Below, one piece after another: positions 1 through 9,087 of a DNA stretch of 64,000 nt (positions are counted from its first letter, which is position 1; each line of letters starts with the position of its first letter). Below the pieces are notes generated by a model. It ran no database searches and was not told the origin of the DNA. It saw nothing but the letters and a program-made list of their open reading frames with translations. The translations under genes and the position numbers were made by a program. The DNA is taken from NCBI RefSeq assembly GCF_006716315.1, contig NZ_VFOV01000001.1, forward strand, positions 223,501-287,500, in the 5' to 3' direction. The DNA comes from Nocardioides albertanoniae. Its GTDB lineage: Bacteria; Actinomycetota; Actinomycetes; Propionibacteriales; Nocardioidaceae.

Positions 1-27
1 TCTCGCCTTTTCGCTCGACCCGTCATG

Positions 28-110
28 CGGCTAGATGCGGGCGCGATGAGCGGCTATATGCGGGCAATATCATCGGCTAGATGCGGGTGAGTCACCTGGC
101 TAAATGCTGG
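28..110. repeat. Four tandem 23-bp-period repeats upstream of the DUF4143 ATPase
   Basis: Four copies of a 14-bp core begin at 28, 51, 74 and 97, a period of exactly 23 bp. The cores read CGGCTAGATGCGGG, CGGCTATATGCGGG, CGGCTAGATGCGGG and TGGCTAAATGCTGG; the 9-bp spacers are not conserved. Constant spacing with variable spacers suggests a protein-binding array rather than simple sequence slippage. It ends about 20 bp before the chosen start of the ATPase, so it probably lies in its promoter or leader. The window edge may cut off further copies. Confidence 0.85.
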
Positions 111-131
111 ACGCCGGGTCATGATGGGGGC

Positions 132-1406
132 ATGGTGAAGGTAAATCAGTCTCCGATCGGACGCATCGTCCCGCGTCATGCGGAGAGCAGGCTGGTCGAG
201 GCTCTTTCCGACACCAGGGTGGTACTCGTCAACGGCGCCCGCCAAGCAGGCAAGAGCACGCTCGTTGCCCAGGTCGCGAGGGACCGCGACATGGCGTGGT
301 ACTCCTTCGACAGCCCGGACACCCTCAACGGCGCCCGCCGCGACCCGGTCGAGTTCGTCAATCTGGCGCCGAGGATGGTGATCGACGAGGTCCAGCGCAA
401 TCCGGAGGTGCTGCTGCCGATCAAGGAGCTGGTCGACCGTGAGTTCGTACCCGGACGGTTCCTGCTCACGGGCTCCGCCCGCGTGCTCGGCCTCCAGAAC
501 CTCCCCGACACGCTGGTCGGTCGGATGGAGACGATCACGCTGTGGCCGTTGTCCCAGGGCGAGATCGACGACGCCCCGGACGGCTTCGTCGACGCCATCC
601 TCGACCCTGACACCGAGATCCGCCACGACTCCGACCTGGCCCGTCGCGACTACGTCGAGCGCGTCGTACGCGGTGGTTTCCCTGAAGCCGTCGCGCGGGA
701 GGGGCGCCGTAGGCGCAGCTTCCACGATGCGTACGTCGCCGACCTGATCAACCGCGATGTGGTCCAGCTTTCGGAGATCCAGCATGGCCGGGAGATGCGC
801 CGACTCCTCAACCTCGTCGCAGCGCGTTCCGGGCAGCTCCTCCAGCCTGCCAAGCTTGCTGCTCTGCTCCAGATCTCGCGGTCGACGGTGGAGCACTATC
901 TCGCGCTGATGGAGGAGGTCTTCCTCATCCGCCAGATCCCTGCGTGGGCACGCAACACCACCACTCGGACCGTACGAACCCCGAAGGTCGCCTTGGTCGA
1001 CTCCGGCGTCGCCGCCGCGGTCCTACGCCAGAACCCTGATGCGCTCGCCCGCCAGGACGGTGAGCTCGGCGGACTCCTGGAAGGATTCGTGGCCATGGAG
1101 CTCGCCCGCCAGTTGACCTGGTCCGAGTCTGGCGCGGAGATGTACCACTACCGCACCAAGGACAACGTCGAGGTCGACATCGTCCTGGAGACTCCGGCTT
1201 TCGAGATCGTCGGCATCGAGATCAAGGCCACCTCCACGCCACGCGCAGAAGACTTCCGCGGCCTCCGACACCTCCAGGAACGCACCGGCGACGACTTCCT
1301 CGGCGGCTACCTCTTGCACACCGGACCTCGCACGATCTCGTTCGGGCCCAAGCTTCGGGCCGTGCCCATCAGCGCACTCTGGGAGACAGCTGCACCCGGC
1401 GCCTGA
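132..1406 (+). CDS. AAA-type ATP-binding protein, DUF4143 family
   Basis: This is a 424-residue protein of the bacterial AAA ATPase / DUF4143 family. It has an N-terminal Walker A motif (GARQAGKST, about residues 35-43), a hydrophobic strand ending in DEV as Walker B, and a middle winged-helix-like part. The C-terminal region has D-I-V-L-E followed by G-I-E-I-K, resembling the PD-(D/E)XK nuclease fold of DUF4143. Starting at 132 removes 17 residues that would overlap the tandem repeats, and a purine-rich GATGGGGG lies just before it. The biological role of the family is not established. It stands alone here, convergent with the next gene, so no partner can be named. Confidence 0.85.
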   Translation: MVKVNQSPIGRIVPRHAESRLVEALSDTRVVLVNGARQAGKSTLVAQVARDRDMAWYSFDSPDTLNGARRDPVEFVNLAPRMVIDEVQRNPEVLLPIKELVDREFVPGRFLLTGSARVLGLQNLPDTLVGRMETITLWPLSQGEIDDAPDGFVDAILDPDTEIRHDSDLARRDYVERVVRGGFPEAVAREGRRRRSFHDAYVADLINRDVVQLSEIQHGREMRRLLNLVAARSGQLLQPAKLAALLQISRSTVEHYLALMEEVFLIRQIPAWARNTTTRTVRTPKVALVDSGVAAAVLRQNPDALARQDGELGGLLEGFVAMELARQLTWSESGAEMYHYRTKDNVEVDIVLETPAFEIVGIEIKATSTPRAEDFRGLRHLQERTGDDFLGGYLLHTGPRTISFGPKLRAVPISALWETAAPGA

Positions 1407-1609
1407 GATCCTTGAACATTTTCTAGATCGACACGTATCAAGGCGAACGGAGAGTTCTCCTAGAGGCTGTCCGGGGCGATATTCGGGGGAAATCGGCTCG
1501 GGCGTTGACGCCGCAGGTCTTCGGGGGAGGGCTCGCGGTTCCGGGCCGCGGTGCGGGACGGGCGCTAGGGGGATGCCCGACCTGCGCCGCGCGGCCTGTG
1601 ACGGTGGGA

Positions 1610-1660
1610 CCGGGTGGGGTGGTGGGGGGACGCCGCCCCACCCGGCAACTTTCAATTCTT
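1610..1660 (+). terminator. Hairpin terminator between two convergent genes
   Basis: The arms CCGGGTGGGGTGG (1610-1622) and CCGCCCCACCCGG (1633-1645) pair over 13 positions, one of them a G-U pair. The sequence after them is T-rich (CAACTTTCAATTCTT). It lies between the stops of the ATPase (1406) and the leftward acyltransferase (1714). The rest of this 307-bp gap shows no convincing gene. Confidence 0.6.
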
Positions 1661-1713
1661 CCGTGCCGTCACCGCATGGGCAATGGGCCGCGTGCGCAGA
1701 ACTGATATGTGTT

Positions 1714-3771
1714 CTACGCGGAACGGTCCAGGCGGCCGAGGCGCTTGCCGAGCGCGGGGGTGACCCGGTCGACCCAGGTCGCGGTGATGTGGGAGTCGTC
1801 GTAGTAGGTGACCACGTCGCCGACCACGAGCGGGCAGCGCTCGGTGCAGACCAGGTCGACGATGTCGACGTAGTCGGCCGGGGTGTCCTTGATCGCCTCG
1901 CGGGTCACGTCGTTGGAGTCGACCTCGGTGCCGTTGGCCTTCACGACACAGTCCTCGAGGAGGTTGCGGGCGTCGGAGAGGCACTCGCCGGGGTCGTTGT
2001 CGACGGCGGGGACGTCGGCGAAGACGCGTACGTCGCGGGTGATCGTCTCGAAGGAGCCGACCACGTCGCGCACGCCCTCGCGCCACTGCTCCTCGGTGGA
2101 GACGCCGTCACGCTTCTTCATGTCGAGCATGCCGCGGGAGCCGACGACGATCGTGTCGGGGTCGAGCTCGGCGATCTTCTTGTCGGTCCACGTGCGGAAG
2201 TCCTCACACTCCTCGACCGACATCTTCGACGACTTCTGCTTCACGCCGTAGGCAGCGCAGCCGAGCTTCACGAACGGGACGAGCTTCACGTGCTGCTGCT
2301 CGGCGAGGGTGTCGAGCGCCGGCATCCACATGCCGATGTGGGAGTCGCCGACGACGGCCACGGTGCGCTTGGCCTTGGTGTCGCCGTAGGCGCACTTGTC
2401 TTCGAGCTGGGTCTCGCCGTAGCCGACGTAGCAGTAGCCGTCGCGCTCGGCCCAGGAGTCCTTGGCGTCGAACTCGACCTTCGGAGGCAGCGGCGCGCCC
2501 TCCTCGGCAGCCTTGACCGTCGTCTTCAGCACGCCGGGCACAGGCTTGTCGTCGGTCTCGAGCACGTCGGGGTTGTCGGCGAACCACTCCTTCGCGCTCG
2601 CCTTGGCGACGTCGACCTGATAGCCGGCGTACGCCTGCGAGCTCGTGCCCGCGACCAGGGCGAGCGCAGCGGCGGCCGGCCAGAGCGCGAGGGCGCGGCG
2701 GCCCTTGGTGAGATGCGGGATCTTGTGACGCTGGAACGGCATCTCGATGAAGTGGTAGCTCGCCGCGGAGGCCGCCAGGGTGAGCGCCAGCATGATCAGC
2801 AGCTGGCGGGTGCCGCCGCCGGGGATCGCGTCGGGGCCGAGGATCAGGATCGGCCAGTGCCACAGGTAGAGGCTGAACGAGATGTCACCCAGGTAGCGGA
2901 AGGGCTGCTTGGAGAGCAGCCAGCCGGTCGGGGTGTCGGGGCCGGCGATCAGCAGGGCGACGGTGGCGCCGACCGGCACCAGCGCGTGCCAGCCGGGGAA
3001 CGGGGTCGCGTCGCTGAAGCTCACGGTGGCGTAGACCAGGGTGCCGATGCCCGCGAAGCCGAGGCCGGCCGCGACGAGGCGTCCGCGCCTGGGTGAGCTC
3101 GTCGTGATCTGCAGGCGACCGATGACGCAGGCGAGCAGGGCGCCGGCGGCGAGCTCGAAGGCGCGGGCCGGGGTCGAGAAGTAGGCCGTCGCCGGCTCGG
3201 TGGCGGTGAGGTGGATCGACCAGGCGAGGCTGACCGCCGCCACCAGTCCGGCGAGCGCGGTGATCGCCCGACGGCGCAGCTTCTTCGGGATCCACAGCGC
3301 GACAGCCAGGATCAGCAGCGGCCAGACGACGTAGAACTGCTCCTCGACCGAGAGCGACCAGTAGTGCTGGAACGGCGACGGTGCGGAGCTGGAGAAGTAG
3401 TCGACCGCTTCCTTGGCGAAGTGGACGTTGGCCAGGAAGACCGCCGCCCAGCCCGCATCACCGGCGATCTCGTCGGTGAGCGTCTGGGGAAGCACGATCG
3501 CGCTGTAGGCGAGCACGACCAGCATGGTCGCGGTCGCCGCCGGCAGGATGCGGCGGGCGCGTCGCGCGTAGAACTGGCTGATGCTGACTCGACCGCTGCG
3601 GTCTGTCTCCCGCAGCAGCAGCGTGGTGATCAGGAACCCGGAAAGGACGAAGAAGACGTCCACTCCGATGAAACCGCCCTCGAACCCTGAGAGCCCCGCG
3701 TGCCCTGCGATCACCAGACCGACAGCGACGGCACGGAGACCCTGAACATCGGCGCGCCAGTTCGAACTCAT
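1714..3771 (-). CDS. Membrane acyltransferase 3 / SGNH-hydrolase fusion (OatA-like O-acyltransferase)
   Basis: A 685-residue protein. The N-terminal half is an acyltransferase-3 membrane domain with about ten hydrophobic segments, including the motif GVDVFFVLSGFLI and the early histidine in IAGHAG. The C-terminal third is an extracytoplasmic SGNH esterase-like domain with GDSH near residue 473 and a terminal DDSH near residue 658. Proteins of this layout acetylate surface polysaccharide or peptidoglycan by carrying acyl groups across the membrane; the acceptor here cannot be told. The start at 3771 (MSSNWRADVQG) matches the family N-terminus better than an upstream start. It seems to be transcribed alone. 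Confidence 0.9.
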   Translation of the reverse strand: MSSNWRADVQGLRAVAVGLVIAGHAGLSGFEGGFIGVDVFFVLSGFLITTLLLRETDRSGRVSISQFYARRARRILPAATATMLVVLAYSAIVLPQTLTDEIAGDAGWAAVFLANVHFAKEAVDYFSSSAPSPFQHYWSLSVEEQFYVVWPLLILAVALWIPKKLRRRAITALAGLVAAVSLAWSIHLTATEPATAYFSTPARAFELAAGALLACVIGRLQITTSSPRRGRLVAAGLGFAGIGTLVYATVSFSDATPFPGWHALVPVGATVALLIAGPDTPTGWLLSKQPFRYLGDISFSLYLWHWPILILGPDAIPGGGTRQLLIMLALTLAASAASYHFIEMPFQRHKIPHLTKGRRALALWPAAAALALVAGTSSQAYAGYQVDVAKASAKEWFADNPDVLETDDKPVPGVLKTTVKAAEEGAPLPPKVEFDAKDSWAERDGYCYVGYGETQLEDKCAYGDTKAKRTVAVVGDSHIGMWMPALDTLAEQQHVKLVPFVKLGCAAYGVKQKSSKMSVEECEDFRTWTDKKIAELDPDTIVVGSRGMLDMKKRDGVSTEEQWREGVRDVVGSFETITRDVRVFADVPAVDNDPGECLSDARNLLEDCVVKANGTEVDSNDVTREAIKDTPADYVDIVDLVCTERCPLVVGDVVTYYDDSHITATWVDRVTPALGKRLGRLDRSA

Positions 3772-3904
3772 TCGGATAACGATATGACAATCGCGCCCCG
3801 GGGTCATAGTCGGCAGTCCCGGTCAACGGGCCTTCACGCCGATTCTTCAGCGGCCTCTCAGGCCCGGCACAGGGCCTTCTCCGGCGTCTTCTTCGGCCCC
3901 CTGC

Positions 3905-4699
3905 TCAGAGGCGTTCGCGGAGCCAGGCGAAGTCGCTGATGTGCTCCTCGGCGCCGCCCGGGGTCTCGCAGATGACCGGGGCGTCGGCGTCGCGGACGAC
4001 ACCCGCCAGCAGGTCGGGGTCGATGCGGCCGGAGCCGAAGTTGGTGTGGCGGTCGGCACCGGAGTCGAACTCGTCGCGGGAGTCGTTGCAGTGGACCAGG
4101 TCGATGCGTCCGGTGATCTTGCGGACGTCGTCGACGACCGTCTCGAGCGGGTTGCCGCCGGCGTGGGCGTGGCAGGTGTCGAGGCAGAAGCCGACCTCCT
4201 CGAAACCGGAGGCGGTCGAGATGGCCTCCCAGACACCGGCGATGCGGTCGAGGTAGCGCGCCATCGCGTTGTCGCCGCCGGCGGTGTTCTCGATCAGCAG
4301 CGGGATCTTGATGTCGGTCGCCTCGATCGCCTTGCGCCAGTTGTCGAAGCCCTTCGCGGGGTCGTCGTCCTTGCTCACGTGGCCGCCGTGGACGATCAGG
4401 CCCTTGGCGCCGACCTCGGCGGCGACGTCCATGTGCTGCTGGAGGAGCTTGCGGCTCGGGATCCTGATCCGGTTGTTCGTCGTCGCGACGTTGATGATGT
4501 AGGGCGCGTGGACGTAGAGGTCGACCCCGGCCTCCTCGGCGCGGGCCTTGAGCGCTGCCGCGCCCTCTGCGTACGTCACCACCGGGCCCTTGTAGGACTG
4601 CGGGTCGCCGAGGAAGAACTGCACCAGGCCTGCACCGCGGGCGGTCGCCTCGGCGACGGGGTCGGTCTGGTCTACGTGGGCACCGATCGCAACAGCCAT
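3905..4699 (-). CDS. nfo: Deoxyribonuclease IV (endonuclease IV, AP endonuclease)
   Basis: A 264-residue TIM-barrel protein of the Nfo/EndoIV family, which cleaves DNA 5' to abasic sites in base-excision repair. Metal-site signatures are visible in order: IENTAGG, CLDTCHAHAGG, HCNDSRDEFDSG and DRHTNFGSG, matching the ENTAG, LDTCH, NDSK and DRHxxIGxG blocks of the family. Length is close to the usual 270-285. The start ATG at 4699 is 36 bp from the -35 of the divergent csoR promoter. The family also contains sugar-phosphate isomerases, but these motifs favour the nuclease. Confidence 0.85.
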   Translation of the reverse strand: MAVAIGAHVDQTDPVAEATARGAGLVQFFLGDPQSYKGPVVTYAEGAAALKARAEEAGVDLYVHAPYIINVATTNNRIRIPSRKLLQQHMDVAAEVGAKGLIVHGGHVSKDDDPAKGFDNWRKAIEATDIKIPLLIENTAGGDNAMARYLDRIAGVWEAISTASGFEEVGFCLDTCHAHAGGNPLETVVDDVRKITGRIDLVHCNDSRDEFDSGADRHTNFGSGRIDPDLLAGVVRDADAPVICETPGGAEEHISDFAWLRERL

Positions 4700-4735
4700 G
4701 GGATCAGTCTAGGGCTCGCTACCGACACTCTCCTC

Positions 4736-4763
4736 TTGACTTCATACCTTACGGGGGTATGGT
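4736..4763 (+). promoter_or_regulatory. csoR promoter with copper-repressor operator inside the spacer
   Basis: TTGACT (4736-4741) and TATGGT (4758-4763) form -35 and -10 boxes 16 bp apart. The spacer and -10 contain the perfect inverted repeat ATACC-N7-GGTAT (4744-4760), the typical shape of a CsoR operator with a G-rich centre. Binding there would block RNA polymerase directly. The ATG at 4771 lies 7 nt after the -10 box, so the transcript is probably leaderless. Confidence 0.75.
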
Positions 4764-4770
4764 AGATCGC

Positions 4771-5091
4771 ATGGACGAGCACACCGCGCACGAAGAGCAC
4801 GCTGATCACGGCTACCTCCACAACAAGAACAAGGAGGCCTATCTCAAGCGTCTCAAGCGCATCGAGGGTCAGGTGCGCGGGCTGCAGCGGATGGTCGAGG
4901 ACGAGGCCTACTGCATCGACATCCTCACTCAGGTCTCCGCCTCGACGAAGGCGCTCCAGGCGGTCGCGCTGGGTCTGCTCGACGAGCACCTCGGCCACTG
5001 TGTCGCTGGCGCCGTCCAGGCCGGCGGCGACGAGGCCGACGAGAAGCTGGCCGAGGCTTCCGCTGCGATCGCTCGCCTCGTCCGGTCCTGA
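4771..5091 (+). CDS. csoR: CsoR-family copper-sensing transcriptional repressor
   Basis: A 106-residue all-helical DUF156/CsoR protein. The RLKRIEGQVRGLQRMVED block and the Cys-His-Cys copper ligands (C in AYCIDIL, H and C in DEHLGHC) are present, so Cu(I) is the likely signal. An ATG 12 nt upstream (4759) would overlap the promoter -10 and operator, so 4771 was chosen and implies leaderless translation. A histidine-rich N-terminus (HTAHEEHADHGYLH) may add metal binding. It is the first gene of a csoR-copZ-copA operon, with copZ starting 32 bp downstream; autoregulation through 4744-4760 is inferred. Confidence 0.92.
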   Translation: MDEHTAHEEHADHGYLHNKNKEAYLKRLKRIEGQVRGLQRMVEDEAYCIDILTQVSASTKALQAVALGLLDEHLGHCVAGAVQAGGDEADEKLAEASAAIARLVRS

Positions 5092-5123
5092 TTGTCAACA
5101 ATCCTACTAGCCAGGAGAACCTC

Positions 5124-5327
5124 ATGAGCACCCAGAACTTCACCGTCGTCGGCATGACCTGTGGCCACTGCGTCTCTTCGGTGACCGAAGAGATCACCGA
5201 GATCGCCGGCGTGAGCAACGTCGACGTCGATCTCGCCTCCGGCAACGTCACCGTCACCGCTTCCGAGCCGATCTCCGACGACGCGATCCGTGCGGCCGTC
5301 GACGAGGCCGGCTACTCGCTGGCCTGA
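5124..5327 (+). CDS. copZ: Copper chaperone, heavy-metal-associated domain protein
   Basis: A 67-residue ferredoxin-like HMA domain with the Cu(I) motif MTCGHC at residues 11-16. Such proteins carry Cu(I) in the cytosol and deliver it to the N-terminal domain of CopA. Length is standard for CopZ. A ribosome-binding site (CCAGGAGAACC, about 5111-5121) precedes the ATG. It ends 4 bp before the copA start, so the two are probably co-translated. Confidence 0.92.
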   Translation: MSTQNFTVVGMTCGHCVSSVTEEITEIAGVSNVDVDLASGNVTVTASEPISDDAIRAAVDEAGYSLA

Positions 5328-5331
5328 TCCG

Positions 5332-8300
5332 ATGTCCCCCACCGCCGCGCCTCCCACCGAGCAGCAGCTCGAGATCGAGGGCATGACCTGCGCCAGCTGC
5401 GTACGCCGCGTCACCAAGGCGATCAGCCGCGTCGAGGGCGTCGAGGACGCCAACGTCAACCTCGCGACCGAGACCGCTCTCGTGCACTTCGATCCTGCGC
5501 GCACCGACCTGGCCGAGATCAGCGCCGCCATCGAGAAGGCGGGCTATCAGGCCTCCACCAGATCGTTGACTGTCGACAATCCGGAGGAGCCGGCGGTCGA
5601 GGACGACAAGGAGGCACGACGCGACGCGGAGCTCGGTCGCCTCAAGCGCCGCTGGATCACGGCGCTGGCGGTGGGCCTCGGCCTGATGGCCCTGATGTAC
5701 GTCCCGCTCCCCGTCAACGCCATGGAGCCGGTGATGTCGATCGTGCTCGTGGTCGCTGCGGTCACCCAGTGGTGGGCCGGGCGCGACATCTATATGACGG
5801 CGGTGCGGGGTGCGCGTCACGGCGCGGTCGACATGAACACCCTGGTCACGCTCGGCACGGGGATCGCCTTCGCCTACAGCGCCTTCGTGACCCTCTGGAT
5901 GGGGCAGGCCGAGGCGTGGGGCCTGCCGCTCCACCTCTACTTCGAGACCGCGCTGGTCATCGTCGCGCTGGTGCTGATGGGCCGCTGGCTCGAGGCTCGG
6001 GCCAAGTCGCGTACGGCGGACGCGGTCAAGGCCCTCGTCGGCCTCATGCCCGAGACCGCCACGGTCGTCCGGGGCGGTCGTGACGTCACCGTCGCGGTTG
6101 CGAACCTGCGCGAAGGCGATCGCATCCGCGTTCGTGCCGGCGAGAAGATCCCGGTCGACGGACGAGTCGTCGCGGGGTCGTCCTACGTCGACGAGTCGAT
6201 GCTCACCGGCGAGAGCGACCCCGTCCGGAAGGCCGAGGGTGACATCGTCATCGGCGCGACGATCAACCAGACCGGCTCGTTCGAGCTCGAGGCGACCGCG
6301 GTCGGGTCCGAGACCACGCTGGCGCAGATCATCGCGATGGTCGAGTCGGCCCAGGGCTCCGGCACCAAGCTGCAGCGCCTGGCCGACCGGGTCTCCGCGG
6401 TGTTCGTGCCCGCCGTGCTGGTCGTGGCCGCGCTGACCTTCGTCGCGTGGCTCGTCTTCGGCCCCGACGCGGAGCGCCTCACCAGCGCCGTCACCGCCGC
6501 GATCGCGGTGCTCATCATCGCCTGCCCGTGCGCCCTCGGTCTGGCCACGCCCGCCGCCGTCATGGTCGGCGCGGGCCGGGCGGCCGAGCTCGGTGTGCTC
6601 GTCGGGTCCGGCGAGACCCTCGAACGCGCCCGCTCCGTCACCGCCATCGTCTTCGACAAGACCGGCACGATCACCCACGGCAGCCCCGAGGTCTCCGAGA
6701 TCGTCCCCGCCGTTGGTTGGACGTCGCAGACCCTCGTACAGATCGCCGCCGCCGCCGAGACCGGCAGCGACCACCCCCTCGCCACCGCCATCCGCACGCG
6801 CGCCGCCGCAGCCGAGACGTCACCCCTGCAGGCCGAAGAGTCACCCCTGCAGGTCGAGAGGTCACCAGCCGATGCCCACTCGACCCGCACAAGTGACGTC
6901 TCGACCGGCAGAAGTGACGTCTCGGCGTTCGAGGCACACCCGGGGCTCGGGATCAGCGCCGTTGTGGACGGTCGTCGAGTGGTCGTCGGCAACGCGGCGA
7001 TGCTGGCCGAGGAAGGCATCGAGGTCGCCGAGAACGGCGCGATGCAGGTGGCCGTCGACGGCACGTACGCCGGCTCGATCCGGGTCGAGGACCAGGTGCG
7101 CGAGGAGGCGGCGCACACCGTTCGTCTCCTCGAGGAGTCGGGCGTCGAGGTGCACATCCTCAGCGGCGACGCGGCCGAGACGGTCGCGAAGGTCGCCGAC
7201 GAGGTCGGTGTCAGCCACGCCGAAGGTGCCCTGCTGCCCGAGCAGAAGCTCGCGCGCATCCAGCAGCTCCAGGACGACGGCAAGGTCGTCGCCATGGTCG
7301 GCGACGGGATCAACGACGCCCCCGCGCTGGCCCAGGCCGACGTCGGTATCGCGATCGGCACCGGCACCGACGTGGCCCTGGCCGCCTCCGACATCACCTT
7401 GGTCGGCGGCGACCTCCGCGGCGTGGTGACCGCGCTCGCGCTCTCCCGCCGCACGGTCGCGACGATCAAGCAGGGCCTGTTCTGGGCGTTCGCCTACAAC
7501 GTGCTCCTCATCCCCGTGGCCGCGCTCGCGCTCCTCGATCCGGTCCTCGCCGGTGCCGCGATGGCGATGAGCTCGGTCAGCGTGGTGACCAACGCGCTGC
7601 GCCTGCGCGGTTTCCGGCGGCCCGAGACCCCCGAGGCGTACGCCGGGAGCGGCTTCCTCGTCAAGGCGCGCGACGGTGGATACCTCCTGGTCACAGCCGT
7701 GATCGCGCTCTCCATCGGCGCCGCGCTGACCTACCTGTCGCGCACCGAGCCGGCCCAGCGCGGCATGAACGGCACCTTGGAGTGGGCGCAGGGGATGAGC
7801 CCGATGCGACCCTCGATGACCGAGATGCACGAGGTCGACATCGCCCCGACTCCCTCCGACGACGCCGGCGTCGACGTGGCGATCACCAGGCGCGAGGGCG
7901 GCCTCCGGTTCGAGGTGACCGATGCCGCGACCGGCGATCCGATCACCGACCTCGGTCGCACCCACCAGGCCTGGATGCACGTGATCGTGACCAGCCAGGA
8001 CCTCTCCTGGTTCCGCCACGTGCACGCCGAGCCGACGGGCCGACCGGGCGAGCTCGAGGCCGACGTGACCTTCCCCGCGGGAGGCACCTACCGGGTCGAC
8101 ACCGAGTTCCGACGCCGCGCCGCCATCGGTGACGTGCTCGACCGGCAGCGCGTCGATGTCGGAGGTACGCAGCCCGGAGCCGTGCCGTTGAAGGCCGGGC
8201 CGCGATCGTCGACAGTCGACAATGTCACCGTCACGCTCGAAGGCGACCTGGTCGCCGACCGGCAGAGCGACCTGCACTTCCGGTTCGAAGACAGATCCGG

Positions 8301-8574
8301 GAAGGTTGTCGACAATCTACAACCTTACCTCGGCGCAGCCGGCCACGTCGTGGTCATGAGCGCTGACGGAGAGACGTTCGTGCACGGCCACGCCGAAGGC
8401 GACGAGCTTGCCGTGCCCGGAACGACCTTCGGGCCCGAGCTCGGGCTGCATCTCGACGTACCGAAGCCTGGTCTCTACCGCCTGTGGGCGCAGTTCCGGC
8501 TCGGCGACGACACCGTGATCACGGTGCCGTTCACCGTCGAGGCCGTGGATTCGGCCACGGAATCCGCTGGTTGA
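5332..8574 (+). CDS. copA: Copper-exporting P1B-type ATPase with an extra C-terminal domain
   Basis: A 1080-residue copper pump; canonical CopA is about 740-800. An HMA domain (MTCASC, residues 18-23) precedes the transport core, which has the membrane CPC motif (398-400), the phosphorylated aspartate in DKTGT (D442), and GDGINDAP near 658. Two features are odd. Residues about 495-533 are a Ser/Thr/Asp/Glu-rich insert encoded by a palindromic repeat. After the last core helix, residues about 803-1080 form an added region with two similar blocks rich in His and Met ([16 protein letters not shown] and [15 protein letters not shown]). One extra membrane segment (about 780-800) would place this region outside, where it could receive exported copper. 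Third gene of the csoR operon. Confidence 0.93.
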   Translation: MSPTAAPPTEQQLEIEGMTCASCVRRVTKAISRVEGVEDANVNLATETALVHFDPARTDLAEISAAIEKAGYQASTRSLTVDNPEEPAVEDDKEARRDAELGRLKRRWITALAVGLGLMALMYVPLPVNAMEPVMSIVLVVAAVTQWWAGRDIYMTAVRGARHGAVDMNTLVTLGTGIAFAYSAFVTLWMGQAEAWGLPLHLYFETALVIVALVLMGRWLEARAKSRTADAVKALVGLMPETATVVRGGRDVTVAVANLREGDRIRVRAGEKIPVDGRVVAGSSYVDESMLTGESDPVRKAEGDIVIGATINQTGSFELEATAVGSETTLAQIIAMVESAQGSGTKLQRLADRVSAVFVPAVLVVAALTFVAWLVFGPDAERLTSAVTAAIAVLIIACPCALGLATPAAVMVGAGRAAELGVLVGSGETLERARSVTAIVFDKTGTITHGSPEVSEIVPAVGWTSQTLVQIAAAAETGSDHPLATAIRTRAAAAETSPLQAEESPLQVERSPADAHSTRTSDVSTGRSDVSAFEAHPGLGISAVVDGRRVVVGNAAMLAEEGIEVAENGAMQVAVDGTYAGSIRVEDQVREEAAHTVRLLEESGVEVHILSGDAAETVAKVADEVGVSHAEGALLPEQKLARIQQLQDDGKVVAMVGDGINDAPALAQADVGIAIGTGTDVALAASDITLVGGDLRGVVTALALSRRTVATIKQGLFWAFAYNVLLIPVAALALLDPVLAGAAMAMSSVSVVTNALRLRGFRRPETPEAYAGSGFLVKARDGGYLLVTAVIALSIGAALTYLSRTEPAQRGMNGTLEWAQGMSPMRPSMTEMHEVDIAPTPSDDAGVDVAITRREGGLRFEVTDAATGDPITDLGRTHQAWMHVIVTSQDLSWFRHVHAEPTGRPGELEADVTFPAGGTYRVDTEFRRRAAIGDVLDRQRVDVGGTQPGAVPLKAGPRSSTVDNVTVTLEGDLVADRQSDLHFRFEDRSGKVVDNLQPYLGAAGHVVVMSADGETFVHGHAEGDELAVPGTTFGPELGLHLDVPKPGLYRLWAQFRLGDDTVITVPFTVEAVDSATESAG
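6814..6925. repeat. Intragenic palindromic repeat cluster inside copA
   Basis: GTCACCCCTGCAGGYCGA occurs at 6819 and 6840, a 21-bp period. AAGTGACGTCTCG occurs at 6891 and 6912, also a 21-bp period but in the opposite orientation (the complement of CGAGACGTCACTT). The two pairs form a large inverted repeat. The reading frame of copA stays open through it. Structure and position resemble a REP/BIME-like element that landed in a surface loop of the nucleotide-binding domain. Confidence 0.75.
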
Positions 8575-8677
8575 TACCCTGACGCGTCCCTTTCCACAGA
8601 CGGATATGGGACATCGCATCAGCCCTCCTGCCATGGAGAGACCATGGCCGCCGAGTCCGTAGGAGGTGGAGAACGCT

Positions 8678-8965
8678 ATGCGCGCCTATGAAGTAATGGT
8701 GATCCTCGAGCCCAGCCTCGATGAGCGCACCGTCGCCCCGACCCTTGACAAGTTCCTGAAGGTCGTCACCACTGATGGTGGCACCGTCGAGAACGTTGAC
8801 GTCTGGGGACGTCGTCGCCTGGCCTACGAGGTCAACAAGAACGCCGAAGGCATCTACGCGGTCATCAACCTGACCGCCGAGCCCAAGACGGTCAAGGAGC
8901 TCGACCGCCAGTTCGGCCTCAACGAGCAGATCCTGCGTACGAAGGTCATCCGCCCGTCCAAGTGA
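8678..8965 (+). CDS. rpsF: 30S ribosomal protein S6
   Basis: A 95-residue S6 protein starting [12 protein letters not shown], with the conserved [12 protein letters not shown] segment in the middle. A near-perfect ribosome-binding site (AGGAGGTGG, 8661-8669) fixes the start at 8678 rather than at the GTG at 8666. S6 binds S18 on the 30S platform, and rpsR follows after ssb in the usual actinobacterial order rpsF-ssb-rpsR-rplI. Confidence 0.97.
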   Translation: MRAYEVMVILEPSLDERTVAPTLDKFLKVVTTDGGTVENVDVWGRRRLAYEVNKNAEGIYAVINLTAEPKTVKELDRQFGLNEQILRTKVIRPSK

Positions 8966-9087
8966 CGCGGGTGTTCCCCCGTCGGATTGTCGGCGCTCGG
9001 CCCTATGTTTGGGTCGACGAGGCACGTTCGAATTATCTGAACTCCTGAACCGACACCGACACCCTGATCAGAACCAAGGGAGATCTC

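Noticed and set aside
1..111. CRISPR array
   Set aside because: The four repeats have a 14-bp core and 9-bp spacers, far shorter than CRISPR units, and no cas genes are near.
1573..3096. A 507-residue rightward reading frame over the acyltransferase gene
   Set aside because: It is antisense to a clear acyltransferase-3/SGNH gene, has low-complexity V/D/G/R-rich composition, and matches no family; long antisense frames are common at this G+C.
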